Source: UMGS1370 sp046957575
Lineage (GTDB): Bacteria; Bacillota; Clostridia; Lachnospirales; Lachnospiraceae
DNA length: 64,000 bases
Assembly: GCA_046957575.1 (NCBI GenBank)
Contig: JBKUOG010000001.1
Location: 186,001 to 250,000 of the forward strand
Direction: 5' to 3'
The notes beneath the pieces were generated by a model. The model did not search any database. It had not been told where the DNA came from and was given only the letters and a program-made list of their open reading frames with translations. A program made the translations under genes and the position numbers. Positions within the stretch are counted from its first letter, which is position 1, and each line of letters begins with the position of its first letter. Of the stretch, positions 49,471 to 58,461 are shown piece after piece.

Positions 49471-49608
49471 GAATCTCGTTTGCGAGATTCTCCGCCTGCG
49501 GCGGGTCGCCATAGCAACATCATTCTATTCCGCCGCAGACATTGGCTCACTTAGCGAAGTTTACGAGCTTAGTGAACAAGCCCTCTTAGAGTTGCGTTCC
49601 TCGCGGAG
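49471..49608. repeat. Multi-branched palindromic element
   Basis: Outer CTCCGC (49490-49495) and GCGGAG (49603-49608) enclose a perfect CTGCGGCGG/CCGCCGCAG stem (49496-49504, 49530-49538) and a TCACTTAGC/GCTTAGTGA stem. It is preceded by GAATCTCG/CGAGATTC (49471-49490). The layout resembles a folded RNA or another repeat family. No gene overlaps it. Confidence 0.6.
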
Positions 49609-49610
49609 TG

Positions 49611-49651
49611 TTTTTTATTGCATAGGAAGCAATTTCCTACGCAATAAAAAA
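49611..49651. terminator. Hairpin with T-run, both directions
   Basis: TTTTTTATTGC...GCAATAAAAAA with a TAGGAA/TTCCTA inner stem; symmetrical tails allow termination on either strand. Confidence 0.75.
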
Positions 49652-49675
49652 ACCGGATACCACTGGTATCCGGCA
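49646..49675 (-). terminator. Terminator of the tetR-MATE operon
   Basis: GCCGGATACC and GGTATCCGGT stem (49653-49674) followed on the minus strand by TTTTTTTATT; 12 nt past the MATE stop. Confidence 0.92.
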
Positions 49676-49686
49676 CATTATTTTTC

Positions 49687-51066
49687 TTATAGCTTTGCCA
49701 TATGTTCTGACGCTGTTTTTTTCATATTTTTCACCGAGAAGATACAGACAATAAGAGTCAGCACATCGGCTGCCGGCTGTGAAAGGTAAATTCCGGTTAT
49801 GCCAAAGAATCTCGGAAGAATCATAATAAAGGGAACATAAAACAGTCCCTGACGGATTAAAGATAAGAATACTCCATATCCAGACGCACCGATGGTCTGA
49901 TACGTAATGGTCATCATGTAGCACAATCCGAAAGCCGGATACAAAATAACCTGCGAGCTTAACAGCCATCTCCCGTAATCCACAATTACCGGATTCTGGT
50001 TAAACAAAAGAATCAGAGGCTTAGCCAGCAAAATATAAACGGCTGCTACCAGCACTGTTAAAATCAAAGAACCTTTCAAGGCAAACCGCACTGACTGATG
50101 GAATCGATCTTCATCTTTTGCTCCGAATGCAAACGCTGCTACTGGCTGATATCCCTGCATAAATCCCATAACTACATAACTGCCGATTAAAATCAATCTC
50201 TGAACTACTCCATAAGCAGCAATAATTTCATCCGACTGAGGAAGAGACGCAGCCGCAATATTGGTCAGTGAAGCTGCTACAGACAAACAAATCTGTATGA
50301 TAGCAGTTGGAATTCCAATGGCTGCAACTGTTTTTATCAGTTTCCAACTGGGTTTAAACGCTTTTGCCTTTATCTTGATGATTGATTTTCCGCTTGCATA
50401 AAACCATACCAGGATAAAAAAGGTGACAAACTGAGAAACTGTGGTCGCTAAAGATGCGCCTTCTACTCCCATGTTCAGTCCCCAATCAAACATAAAAATC
50501 GGATCTAACACGACATTGAGCAGCGCTCCGGTAATCACTGCAACAGAAGAAATCTTTACGGACGATTCCGCTCTGGCCGCACAATTCATGCTCTGAGCCG
50601 GCAAATTGGCCAGCGCTGCCACAAACATCCAAAATGCATAGTCTTTGGCAAGAGGAAGGGATGCTTCCGATGCTCCAAAGGCCCTCATCAGCGGTTCAAT
50701 AAAAATAATTCCGCCAATACACAATGTAATGCCAATCACCACTGAAATTCCAATAATTGTTGTAACTGTCCGACTGGCTTCCTCCTGATCTCCGCTTCCC
50801 AGTTGGCGCCCTGCCAGCACTGCCGCACCTGCTGCAAAAATATTTTCAATAGATACCATAATCAGCAGCAGTGGAACGGTAACGCCGACTGCTGTCAGCG
50901 CAATATCTGAATGCAGCATTCCAATATATGCGGTATCTACCAGATTGTACACTGCTTTGGCAAGCAGTGCCAAGGTAGCGGGAACCGCCAGTTTCACAAT
51001 CGCCTTCGATGGCTCCATGGCTCCTAAAACCGTTGTTGTACTTTTTGTGTTCTCCATAATATTCAT
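49687..51066 (-). CDS. MATE-family efflux transporter (4), TetR-linked
   Basis: 459 aa, 12 helices. It begins VKLAVPATLALLAKAVYNLVDTAYIGMLHSD, with DTAYIG in place of the NAAD motif of the first two MATE genes here. The N-terminal helix Asp usual for NorM-type ion coupling is present near residue 47. Start overlaps the tetR stop by 4 nt (an ATG three codons later is the alternative), so the exporter is controlled by the TetR protein upstream. Likely a drug or metabolite exporter induced by its substrate. Confidence 0.93.
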   Translation of the reverse strand: MNIMENTKSTTTVLGAMEPSKAIVKLAVPATLALLAKAVYNLVDTAYIGMLHSDIALTAVGVTVPLLLIMVSIENIFAAGAAVLAGRQLGSGDQEEASRTVTTIIGISVVIGITLCIGGIIFIEPLMRAFGASEASLPLAKDYAFWMFVAALANLPAQSMNCAARAESSVKISSVAVITGALLNVVLDPIFMFDWGLNMGVEGASLATTVSQFVTFFILVWFYASGKSIIKIKAKAFKPSWKLIKTVAAIGIPTAIIQICLSVAASLTNIAAASLPQSDEIIAAYGVVQRLILIGSYVVMGFMQGYQPVAAFAFGAKDEDRFHQSVRFALKGSLILTVLVAAVYILLAKPLILLFNQNPVIVDYGRWLLSSQVILYPAFGLCYMMTITYQTIGASGYGVFLSLIRQGLFYVPFIMILPRFFGITGIYLSQPAADVLTLIVCIFSVKNMKKTASEHMAKL

Positions 51067-51680
51067 CCCTGCTTTCTGTTTACAATTCCATACAGTAAAA
51101 TATCTGCTGCTCTTTTGCAGCTTTCTTCATGATTTTCAAATTCCCGGCCAGCCCCTTCTGCCCTCTGGTAATTGGCATGGAAAAAGTCCTGAAACTGCCG
51201 GAATATTTCGATTGCTTCCGCTTTTGTAATGCCTGGCCGCAATTCAATTGGTTCCAGCAGTCGTTCCAATATCTGCGCATTCATCCTGTCAAAGTCCTTC
51301 CTGCACTCCTGTATCTGAAAGCTCAGATGCACTGGCGGTGTGATCACTGCTTCGCAGAAAATCCGCTGATAAACCGGATACTTTTCAAAAAAGGCCATTC
51401 TGATATTAAAATACTGCTCCAGTTGATAGGAATCACTTCCTTCTGCTGCCTGCATATTCTCTCTGATAAATTCTGTAAGAAGTGTAAAACATTCTCTGAC
51501 ACATGCCAGAAAAAGGTCATCTTTTGTGTCAAAATAGTGATACAGAATTCCCTTTGAGATATCTTTTTCACCACAAATTGTATTGACCGAACTAGCCCCG
51601 TATCCCTTGACTGAAAATTCCATCAATGCGCTGTCCATAATCCTGCGCCGCATCTGCTGATTTTTCTCTTCCCGCTTCAT
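51063..51680 (-). CDS. TetR/AcrR-family transcriptional regulator
   Basis: 205 aa. N-terminal TetR helix-turn-helix: RRIMDSALMEFSVKGYGASSVNTICGEKDISKGILYHYFDTKDDLFLACV, an excellent match. The all-helical ligand-binding part (55-205) is not assignable to a named subgroup. It should repress itself and the MATE gene translated next, since two matching palindromes flank the promoter (51699-51714 and 51736-51752). Confidence 0.95.
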   Translation of the reverse strand: MKREEKNQQMRRRIMDSALMEFSVKGYGASSVNTICGEKDISKGILYHYFDTKDDLFLACVRECFTLLTEFIRENMQAAEGSDSYQLEQYFNIRMAFFEKYPVYQRIFCEAVITPPVHLSFQIQECRKDFDRMNAQILERLLEPIELRPGITKAEAIEIFRQFQDFFHANYQRAEGAGREFENHEESCKRAADILLYGIVNRKQG

Positions 51681-51698
51681 ATCCTCACCTCGATATAT

Positions 51699-51714
51699 TA
51701 GACCACTTGGTCTA
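51699..51714. promoter_or_regulatory. TetR operator 1
   Basis: TAGACCACTTGGTCTA, a perfect 7-2-7 palindrome downstream of the -10 box. Confidence 0.8.
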
Positions 51715-51723
51715 TTTTTTTAC

Positions 51724-51752
51724 ACTATAGCACAATTAGACTAATTGGTCAA
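51724..51752 (-). promoter_or_regulatory. Promoter of tetR-MATE with overlapping operator 2
   Basis: On the minus strand TTGACC (complement of 51747-51752), 17 nt, TATAGT (complement of 51724-51729). The second palindrome TTAGACTAATTGGTCAA (51736-51752) covers the -35 box; same half-site as operator 1. Confidence 0.8.
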
Positions 51753-51755
51753 TAT

Positions 51756-54173
51756 TTATTTCCAAACATTCTGCTTTAACCGCTCTCCGTCTGTCCAAAA
51801 TTCAACTGCCCCTGATTCTGCCGTAATCCATATCTCAATTCCTCTTTCTTTTAGGCGTTCTATAGTTTCTTTATGAGGATGACCGTAAGAATTTTCTCTT
51901 CCGCAGGAAATGACTGCCATTTGCAGGTTAAGCCCCTCTAAAAACCGGGGACTGCTGCTCTCTCTGGAGCCATGATGCCCTGCTTTTAACACGACCGTTT
52001 TCGGAATCTCTATTTTAGACAACATATCCTCTTCTCCCGAACTCCCCAAATCTCCTGTTAAAATCATGGAAAACGTTCCGTACTCTGCACGCATTACCAG
52101 AGAGTGATCGTTTCTCTCCTCTATCAATTTCTGATCCTTTCCGGGAACTGCCGGATACAGACAGGTAAGTGAAAGTCCTTCCTTTCCTTCCCTTATCGAA
52201 TCGTTCTGGCCAATGTAAAAGACCTGTCCATTTTGTGCTTTGGCTAACGCCTCCAATTCTTCGTAAATCTCCTGACCTTTTCCATGTGCCGGAAGCAGAA
52301 GGCAGGATACCTTTATGGTTTGTTCTTCCATTAGTGTTTTTAACCCGCTGATGTGATCGTTGTCTCCATGGCTGACAATGGCGTAGTTGATTTCTCCAAT
52401 CGCTCTGCTCTCCAAAAAAGGAGTGAGAGTCCTTGTGCCCAGATTTTTCTGATCCGTACTGCCTCCATCCACTAAAATCACTGTATCTCCAGACTGGAAC
52501 ACAATTCCGTCTCCCTGTCCCACATCTAAACACGTAATCGAAAGTCCCGAAGCCGGCTGATATTTTAATAAAAGAGGACCTGACAAAACTGCAGCAGCAA
52601 GCAATATCCACAAACGTCTGACAGACGTTCCTGCCGCATAGCGTCCGACCAGCAGGCACACATAGTACACAAGAATCTCTTCCCAGTCCGGCCTTCCCAC
52701 CAGAAACTGATTGCCTGGCAGAGAAGATACCCATATGCTTAGGTCTTCATACAGGTCCAAAATCCGGTTGCCCGGCCAGAGGGCCGCTGCGCCGGCGGCC
52801 ACCGCCCCACTCCCCAGCACAATCCCTGCAATCCCAAAATACAGTACATACGCCATTAACGGAATGACGATCAGATTCAGAAACATGCCGTACACAGGAA
52901 TTTTAAAAAAATGAAAAGCCACAATCGGAAGGGTTGCCGCCTGAACAGCCAAGCTGACCGCCATCCCATCTTTCATACTTTTTCCCAGACCAGACAGACA
53001 CCTTCCCAACCAGTCCTTTTTTGCTTTTTCTTTTGGTTTTTGCCTTTCTTTCTGTTTTTCCTTCTCTTTCCCTTTCCCGGAAATTCCCAAAAGGCAAATT
53101 CCCAAAACCGCGCCAAAGGATAACTGAAATCCACTTTGTAAAAGCTGATAGGGATATTCCCAGGAAATATATACTGCTGCCAGTCCCAGCGCAGTCAGAG
53201 GATCATAGGTTCTTCTGCATATATCTGCAAAAAATCCGCAGATCATCATAAAAACAGCCCGCTTTGCAGAACCGAAGGCCCCTATCAGTTCTCCATAAGA
53301 AAGTACCAGAACACAGGCGAGAACCGCTCCCACTTCTATGGATGCACCTGCTCTCTTTAGTCCCTTGTAAAATCCCATGCCTAAAATAGAAAGATGAAGG
53401 CCGCTGATCGCTAAAAGATGGGCGATACCGCTTTTCTGATACAGTTCCCTTATCTGGGGATCCAGACTTTTCTTTTCTCCCAGCAGGGCAGAGCGAAACA
53501 GTCCTGCTTCTTTTGTTGGACAGATCTCTCCCAAAAGAACGCTCCATTTTTTCCTGAGATGAAGCAGAAAATTTCGATAGGGAATGCTTTTTCTGTCAAG
53601 TACCCTGCATTTTTCACCTTGTATCTGTCCGGTGATTCCTCTGGAAAGCTGGTACAAACGGTAGTCAAACTCTCCTGGATTTCGCGCTCCTTCTATCGGA
53701 CTTAAATATCCGGTTACAGATACACTCATGCCAATGCAGAGTTTCTCTTCCTCTTCCTTCTCTAATTCATCCATACGCACCGCAAGTCGCTCTGGTCCCG
53801 CTCTTCCATCCTCATCCCTTATATCTGTAATCCAAAACTCCCATCCGTTTTCGCTGGTTTCCAACTTATCCAGGCGGCCGGAGAGTGCGATCGGTCCGCT
53901 CCTTTCCAAAACCCATTTTTCCTGCCCATCCAAGCTGGAAATCTGTTTTTCTGCTGTCAAAAAGCCAAGCCCGACACCAGCCATTACAGCGCAAAAAGGC
54001 AGAAGCCTTTTTAAGCCTCTGCCTTTTGTTTGAAGAAACTGCACAGCAAACCACGCTGCCCCAAGGGCTGCCATAACAATGGACTGCGCCGTCATTCCTG
54101 CCATCTTCATCTGCAGAGCAAATACCTCTCCAAGTACGAACCCCGCTGCAATCACGAAAAATGGCCGTTTCAT
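51756..54173 (-). CDS. comEC: ComEC/Rec2 DNA uptake channel protein
   Basis: 805 aa from ATG 54171-54173. It moves single-stranded DNA through the membrane during transformation. DUF4131 at the N-terminus, competence domain with many helices (LLAISGLHLSILGMGFYKGLKR), and a C-terminal beta-lactamase-like nuclease domain: DVGQGDGIVFQSGDTVILVDGG, SHGDNDHISG and AGHHGSRESSS. A loop of about 20 residues near 370-395 is almost all Lys, Glu and Gln, unusual between two membrane helices. No comEA next to it; holA directly upstream, the common pairing. The ribosome site (AAAGGAG) is some 17 nt from the ATG. Confidence 0.94.
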   Translation of the reverse strand: MKRPFFVIAAGFVLGEVFALQMKMAGMTAQSIVMAALGAAWFAVQFLQTKGRGLKRLLPFCAVMAGVGLGFLTAEKQISSLDGQEKWVLERSGPIALSGRLDKLETSENGWEFWITDIRDEDGRAGPERLAVRMDELEKEEEEKLCIGMSVSVTGYLSPIEGARNPGEFDYRLYQLSRGITGQIQGEKCRVLDRKSIPYRNFLLHLRKKWSVLLGEICPTKEAGLFRSALLGEKKSLDPQIRELYQKSGIAHLLAISGLHLSILGMGFYKGLKRAGASIEVGAVLACVLVLSYGELIGAFGSAKRAVFMMICGFFADICRRTYDPLTALGLAAVYISWEYPYQLLQSGFQLSFGAVLGICLLGISGKGKEKEKQKERQKPKEKAKKDWLGRCLSGLGKSMKDGMAVSLAVQAATLPIVAFHFFKIPVYGMFLNLIVIPLMAYVLYFGIAGIVLGSGAVAAGAAALWPGNRILDLYEDLSIWVSSLPGNQFLVGRPDWEEILVYYVCLLVGRYAAGTSVRRLWILLAAAVLSGPLLLKYQPASGLSITCLDVGQGDGIVFQSGDTVILVDGGSTDQKNLGTRTLTPFLESRAIGEINYAIVSHGDNDHISGLKTLMEEQTIKVSCLLLPAHGKGQEIYEELEALAKAQNGQVFYIGQNDSIREGKEGLSLTCLYPAVPGKDQKLIEERNDHSLVMRAEYGTFSMILTGDLGSSGEEDMLSKIEIPKTVVLKAGHHGSRESSSPRFLEGLNLQMAVISCGRENSYGHPHKETIERLKERGIEIWITAESGAVEFWTDGERLKQNVWK

Positions 54174-54175
54174 AT

Positions 54176-55156
54176 TTATTTGTTCTTGTACTCCTTTGTC
54201 AATAACAATTCTACTGCCAGACGGTCCGAAAGCCGTCCTGTTTTTACATCTTCCTCCATCTGAACACACAATTCCACATAGGACAAAATCTGATTGTTTG
54301 AAAACGCCCTGGCCTGTGCCTGTATTTTTCCCACAATAAAGGGCTGAAGTTTCATTTTTCCTGCAATCGCGGATCGATCCATACCTTTTCCCATCAGTTC
54401 TTTTACCTGCAAAATCTGGTTGAACTGCCTTGCAATCAGAAACAGAATCCGCATAGGCGGTTCTTTTAAGGTCAGCAGATCTTCATATAAGTCCATGGCT
54501 TTTCTGGTCTGTCCCGCTGCCAGAGCAGAGATCATATCAAAAATCTGATTGGCGGCCTGGGCAGTGCAGATATCTTCTACATCCTGCTCAGTAATCACCT
54601 CCCGGCCCATGGTATAGCTGATCAGCTTTTCTAATTCCATCCGGATATTGTCCATATCATCCCCTGTTTTGCTCAAAAACAGATCCATGGTTCTCCCTGT
54701 GATCTTTCGCCCCTCTTTTGCCAGAATCCCGGCTGCCCACTTGGAAAGCTGGGATGCGTCCTGGTGGTTCAGTTCTGCCGCATACCCTGTTTTTTTCACT
54801 GCCTTATACATCTTGCTCCGCTTGTCTACCTCAGACTCCACAAACAGCAGACAGGTGGTTTTGGGAACAGTAGGAAGGTAGGCAGCCAGTTCCTCAGCAG
54901 CGCTTTTAAAAAAACCGCTGTCCTCTATTACAATCAGCCTTTTTTCCGCAAAAAAGGGCATTGTCTCTGCCAGACCGATAAGCTCATTGACATTTATGCC
55001 TTTTCCTTCGTAATAGTTGTAATTCATCGTATCGCCGCCGGTAATTTTATCCTTTAAGCGATTTTTGTAACTTTTTTTTAAAAACCCTTCATCTCCGAAC
55101 AGCAGATAAACGGTTTTAAACTTTCCTGATTTTAAGTCCTCGTTCAGTGTCTGCAC
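54176..55156 (-). CDS. holA: DNA polymerase III subunit delta
   Basis: 326 aa. It opens the sliding clamp within the clamp loader. It begins with the HolA pattern (LNEDLKSGKFKTVYLLFGDEGFLKKSYKNRLKDKI) and continues through the AAA-like domains: MNYNYYEGKGINVNELIGLAETMPFFAEKRLIVIEDSGFF, SYTMGREVITEQDVEDICT and a C-terminal helical collar. Full length. Located between the GerMN lipoprotein and comEC. Confidence 0.94.
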   Translation of the reverse strand: MQTLNEDLKSGKFKTVYLLFGDEGFLKKSYKNRLKDKITGGDTMNYNYYEGKGINVNELIGLAETMPFFAEKRLIVIEDSGFFKSAAEELAAYLPTVPKTTCLLFVESEVDKRSKMYKAVKKTGYAAELNHQDASQLSKWAAGILAKEGRKITGRTMDLFLSKTGDDMDNIRMELEKLISYTMGREVITEQDVEDICTAQAANQIFDMISALAAGQTRKAMDLYEDLLTLKEPPMRILFLIARQFNQILQVKELMGKGMDRSAIAGKMKLQPFIVGKIQAQARAFSNNQILSYVELCVQMEEDVKTGRLSDRLAVELLLTKEYKNK

Positions 55157-55157
55157 C

Positions 55158-56099
55158 TTACTCCCCCTGCTGCTCTTCTTTCATAATATAATCCATGTTC
55201 TGTTCAAACAGCCGATTCAAAGGAAATACCTCTTTTAATAAGCTGTCGCTGGCCCCATTGACCAGGATTTGAACCCTGTTGACATCTGTATTTTCCACCA
55301 GACTGTTGACAATAGAATACACAGGAATGTATTCTTTTACATTCAGAGAATTTTTCAGGAAGCTGCTGTCAAAATTTACATAGCAGATATTATCATTTGT
55401 GGAAATATTTAGAAGCTTTGTCTCTGGCGGCAATGTAGGCATTAACCCTTCCTGCTCAGGCCCAAAGATAAGTTCCTCGATTACCAGCCGTTCCAGCGAG
55501 GTGTTAATGCTGTGAATCACCTGCCGTTTTTCCGCCCGCAGCACATTTCCGCTTTCATCTGTAAAATACAGGGTGAGTTCTGATTCTTCAAATCCGTTGA
55601 CATCGCTGATGCTCTCTATAAAGTCTGTGGCGCACATCATCCCCACCGGATTTCCTCTGGCATCCACAATGGGCTGATCTCCGCTGTAAATATTAATATA
55701 TTCAATTCCCGGAATCTGGGTAAACAGTTTGGCTAAAGCTGCCCTGCATAAAATCTCCCTGGTAGGGTCCATCAGCATATAATTAGGATCAAAATAGAGA
55801 TATAAAACTGTTTCATCCAGTACATAACGCTGCAGGGAAACCTTTTCCCCAAGTGCCGTCTGGCCGTCAAAATCTGCCGGAACCTGTCCAAACTGCTGCA
55901 TCATCTCCTCAATCAGAGCCTTTGTATCACCTTGCTGTGCTGTGGGATGGTACTCCATAGGGACCAGTTTGGTTCCGGAAGTATTGAGATAGTAAATCTG
56001 ATAAATCCCTTCCTGAGAGGGTTCCTTTTGTCTCTTGCCGCATCCTCCCAGAAAAAGCAGCAGAGACAAACAGACAGCCCACATCCATATCCTTTTCAT
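55158..56099 (-). CDS. GerMN-domain lipoprotein
   Basis: 313 aa from ATG 56097-56099 with GGGAGGTG upstream. Lipobox FLGGC (about 16-20). Two GerMN repeats: IYYLNTSGTKLVPMEYH and TLYFTDESGNVLRAEKRQVIHSINTSLERLVIEELIFGP, each ending in a NFDSSFL-like strand. GerM proteins act in spore formation and germination at the membrane surface. It starts 18 nt after the histidine kinase stop; the two are probably co-transcribed, so the lipoprotein may be an accessory of the sensor. Confidence 0.87.
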   Translation of the reverse strand: MKRIWMWAVCLSLLLFLGGCGKRQKEPSQEGIYQIYYLNTSGTKLVPMEYHPTAQQGDTKALIEEMMQQFGQVPADFDGQTALGEKVSLQRYVLDETVLYLYFDPNYMLMDPTREILCRAALAKLFTQIPGIEYINIYSGDQPIVDARGNPVGMMCATDFIESISDVNGFEESELTLYFTDESGNVLRAEKRQVIHSINTSLERLVIEELIFGPEQEGLMPTLPPETKLLNISTNDNICYVNFDSSFLKNSLNVKEYIPVYSIVNSLVENTDVNRVQILVNGASDSLLKEVFPLNRLFEQNMDYIMKEEQQGE

Positions 56100-56116
56100 C
56101 TTACACCTCCCATCTT

Positions 56117-57565
56117 TCATTGGATATAAGTTAAAGGAATCCGAACAGAAAAGGTAGTTCCCTCTCCCTCTTTGCTTTCTACTTTTATGATTCCCTGATG
56201 CATCAAAATCACATTTTTGGTAATAGAAAGTCCCAGCCCTGTGCCGCCGGTCTCTCTGGAACGCGCTTTATCCACCCGGTAAAAACGCTCAAAAATAAGT
56301 TCCTGAAATTCTTCCGGAATCCCAATGCCAAAGTCGGATACTTTGATGTAAAAATACTTGTGGTCTGCGTCCAGAATTACCCTGACCCAGCCGTCTTCTA
56401 CATTGTATTTCACTGCGTTTTCCACCAGATTGTTGAGCGCCAGCGAGAGCTTTACTTCATCTACTTCAGCCGTCACTTCCCGGATGCTTTCCAGTATCAG
56501 TTCGATATTTCGCTTCTGAGCAATGGGGCGGATCCGCTTTAAAATCAGGCCCAGCAGGTCATTGATGCTCACCTGGGAAATATTCATATCCGCCGCTGAT
56601 TTATTCATCTTGACCAGAGAGAGCAGGTCGTCGATAATCTTGCTTTCCCTGTCAATCTCATCCGAAATATCCTGCATAAACTCCTGATACAGTTCTACTG
56701 GAACCTCTTCCATGCTCATCAGCGAATCTGCCAGTACCCGAATGGATGTAATAGGGGTTTTTAGTTCGTGGGAAACATTAGATACAAATTCCTGTCTGGA
56801 TTTGTCCACTGCTTTTAATTTTCGCATGGTCCGGCTGATTGCATCGGAAATCCTTTGGGTCTCCAGATACGTCCCTTCCTCAATCTCTGTATCCAAATCT
56901 CCCTCTGCTGCCTTTTCCAGCATTCTCGCCAGATTCCGGAATGGCTCCAGCAAAAATCTTGCCATGGCAGCTGCTGTAACTGCAAGAATCAAAATAGCAA
57001 TCAGATCAAAGAAACGGGATTTTTCTTTGATGGAATCCTTTACTGAGTTGAGACTTTCTGTAGAAGCGGTCACCATCATGACCCCGTCGATTTTCTTTTC
57101 CGACATGTCATGGTAAATGGGAACGGTCTGCACAAAATAGTTTTTTTCCTCATTATAGACATTGCTCATCTCTCCCTGAAAGCAGAGGATAATCTCTTCT
57201 GCAATGTTTAACCGGCCTTCTGCAAGTCCAAAGGTATCCTTCACAATGCGGTAGCTTTTATCCACAATGACAATCCGGCCATTGAAAATATCAGCCGCAA
57301 CTTCCATTTCCATATTTAGTTTTATGTCCTGGTATTCCGGAGAAAAATAACCGGCTCTGGTCATCTTGCTGCTAATAATTTTGCACTGATTGAGCACCTC
57401 GGCCCGCCTGTTGTCAATCTGGCTCTGGCGGACTGTTCCTGACAAAAAAATCCCCTGAAGAAGGATTGGAAAAATCCCTACCGCCAAAATAATCAGCACA
57501 AACGGAACTGCCACACTGAATGTAGGCGGCCAGGATGTTTTCTGCTTTTTTATCCATCCAATCAT
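56117..57565 (-). CDS. HAMP sensor histidine kinase without adjacent regulator
   Basis: 482 aa from ATG 57563-57565. Helix 1 (about 17-40), an extracellular sensor domain of some 145 residues, helix 2 (about 185-205), HAMP (206-258), then the kinase: phosphorylated H266 in VSHELKTP, NLVENAVKYN (N box), DFGIGIPEE and GTGLGLSI (G boxes). Architecture is PhoR/WalK-like. Usually a response-regulator gene lies next to such kinases; here the neighbours are degV and the GerMN lipoprotein. The regulator must be elsewhere or was lost. Confidence 0.93.
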   Translation of the reverse strand: MIGWIKKQKTSWPPTFSVAVPFVLIILAVGIFPILLQGIFLSGTVRQSQIDNRRAEVLNQCKIISSKMTRAGYFSPEYQDIKLNMEMEVAADIFNGRIVIVDKSYRIVKDTFGLAEGRLNIAEEIILCFQGEMSNVYNEEKNYFVQTVPIYHDMSEKKIDGVMMVTASTESLNSVKDSIKEKSRFFDLIAILILAVTAAAMARFLLEPFRNLARMLEKAAEGDLDTEIEEGTYLETQRISDAISRTMRKLKAVDKSRQEFVSNVSHELKTPITSIRVLADSLMSMEEVPVELYQEFMQDISDEIDRESKIIDDLLSLVKMNKSAADMNISQVSINDLLGLILKRIRPIAQKRNIELILESIREVTAEVDEVKLSLALNNLVENAVKYNVEDGWVRVILDADHKYFYIKVSDFGIGIPEEFQELIFERFYRVDKARSRETGGTGLGLSITKNVILMHQGIIKVESKEGEGTTFSVRIPLTYIQ

Positions 57566-57584
57566 CTTTATCCTTTCATCAGGC

Positions 57585-58448
57585 TCAAATGTCCAGCATC
57601 TTTGTACAGGCGACTGCAAATGCCCCTGGTCCGATGTGACAGGCGACGCTTAAAGAAAGAGAATCCATATGAATTGGAGCTTGCGGATACAGGGTTTCCA
57701 GTTCTTTTTTTAATTCCTCTGCTATCTCCTGGTTCGCTGTATGGGCAACCTGCAAATGCATATGCTTTGCATCCTTATCTCCCAGACGTACATCCAGCTC
57801 TTTGGCCAGGGCTGACAGCATGGTGGTTTTTGCCTGCTTTGCCGTTCTTGCCTTGGAGAATGCATCCAGCTTTCCTCCCTCAATAATGAGAACCGGCTTA
57901 ATGCGCAAAAGAGTGCCGAGGGCAGCGGCAGCCGGGGTGATTCGCCCGCCTTTCTTTAAATACTTTAAGGTATCTACAGTAATAAAGATTACGCTGTCCG
58001 CCTTTGTCTCTTCCAGTTTCTTTTTAATCTCTCCGGCAGTATAACCCTTTTGGGCCATCTTTTGGGCATCCAGGACAGACTGATACTGGGTAACTGAAAT
58101 TCTCTGGTTATCCACTACCTGAACTTTCCCATCAAACTCTTCTGCCAGCATCATGGCCGTCTGGCAGGAGCCGGAAAGGGAACTGGACATGGGAATGTGG
58201 ACAATCTCATCATATTCCTTTAAAAGATCGCTCCACAAATTCATCACTTCTTCCGGTGAAGGCTGAGAAGTGGAAATATTGGCATCTTTTTTTAATTCCT
58301 CGTAAAACTGTTCCTGTGTCAGCGTAATATCTTCATAATAGGTTTTATCATTAATCATAAATGGCATGGGAATCACTGAAACCCCTAACTCCTTTGCCTG
58401 ATTTTGCGTAATTCCGCTGTTGCTGTCTGTAACAATCGCTATTTTCAT
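57585..58448 (-). CDS. DegV-family fatty-acid-binding protein
   Basis: 287 aa from ATG 58446-58448 with AAGGAGAG upstream. Two-domain DegV fold: IAIVTDSNSGITQNQAKELGVSVIPMPFMINDKTYYED, ISTSQPSPEEVMNLW and HIPMSSSLSGSCQTAM are the family-defining lipid-pocket motifs. Family members (FakB) present fatty acids to the kinase FakA for phosphorylation. No fakA is in the window. Between the ABC exporter and the kinase gene, on the same strand. Confidence 0.93.
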   Translation of the reverse strand: MKIAIVTDSNSGITQNQAKELGVSVIPMPFMINDKTYYEDITLTQEQFYEELKKDANISTSQPSPEEVMNLWSDLLKEYDEIVHIPMSSSLSGSCQTAMMLAEEFDGKVQVVDNQRISVTQYQSVLDAQKMAQKGYTAGEIKKKLEETKADSVIFITVDTLKYLKKGGRITPAAAALGTLLRIKPVLIIEGGKLDAFSKARTAKQAKTTMLSALAKELDVRLGDKDAKHMHLQVAHTANQEIAEELKKELETLYPQAPIHMDSLSLSVACHIGPGAFAVACTKMLDI

Positions 58449-58461
58449 GTCTATTCTCTCC

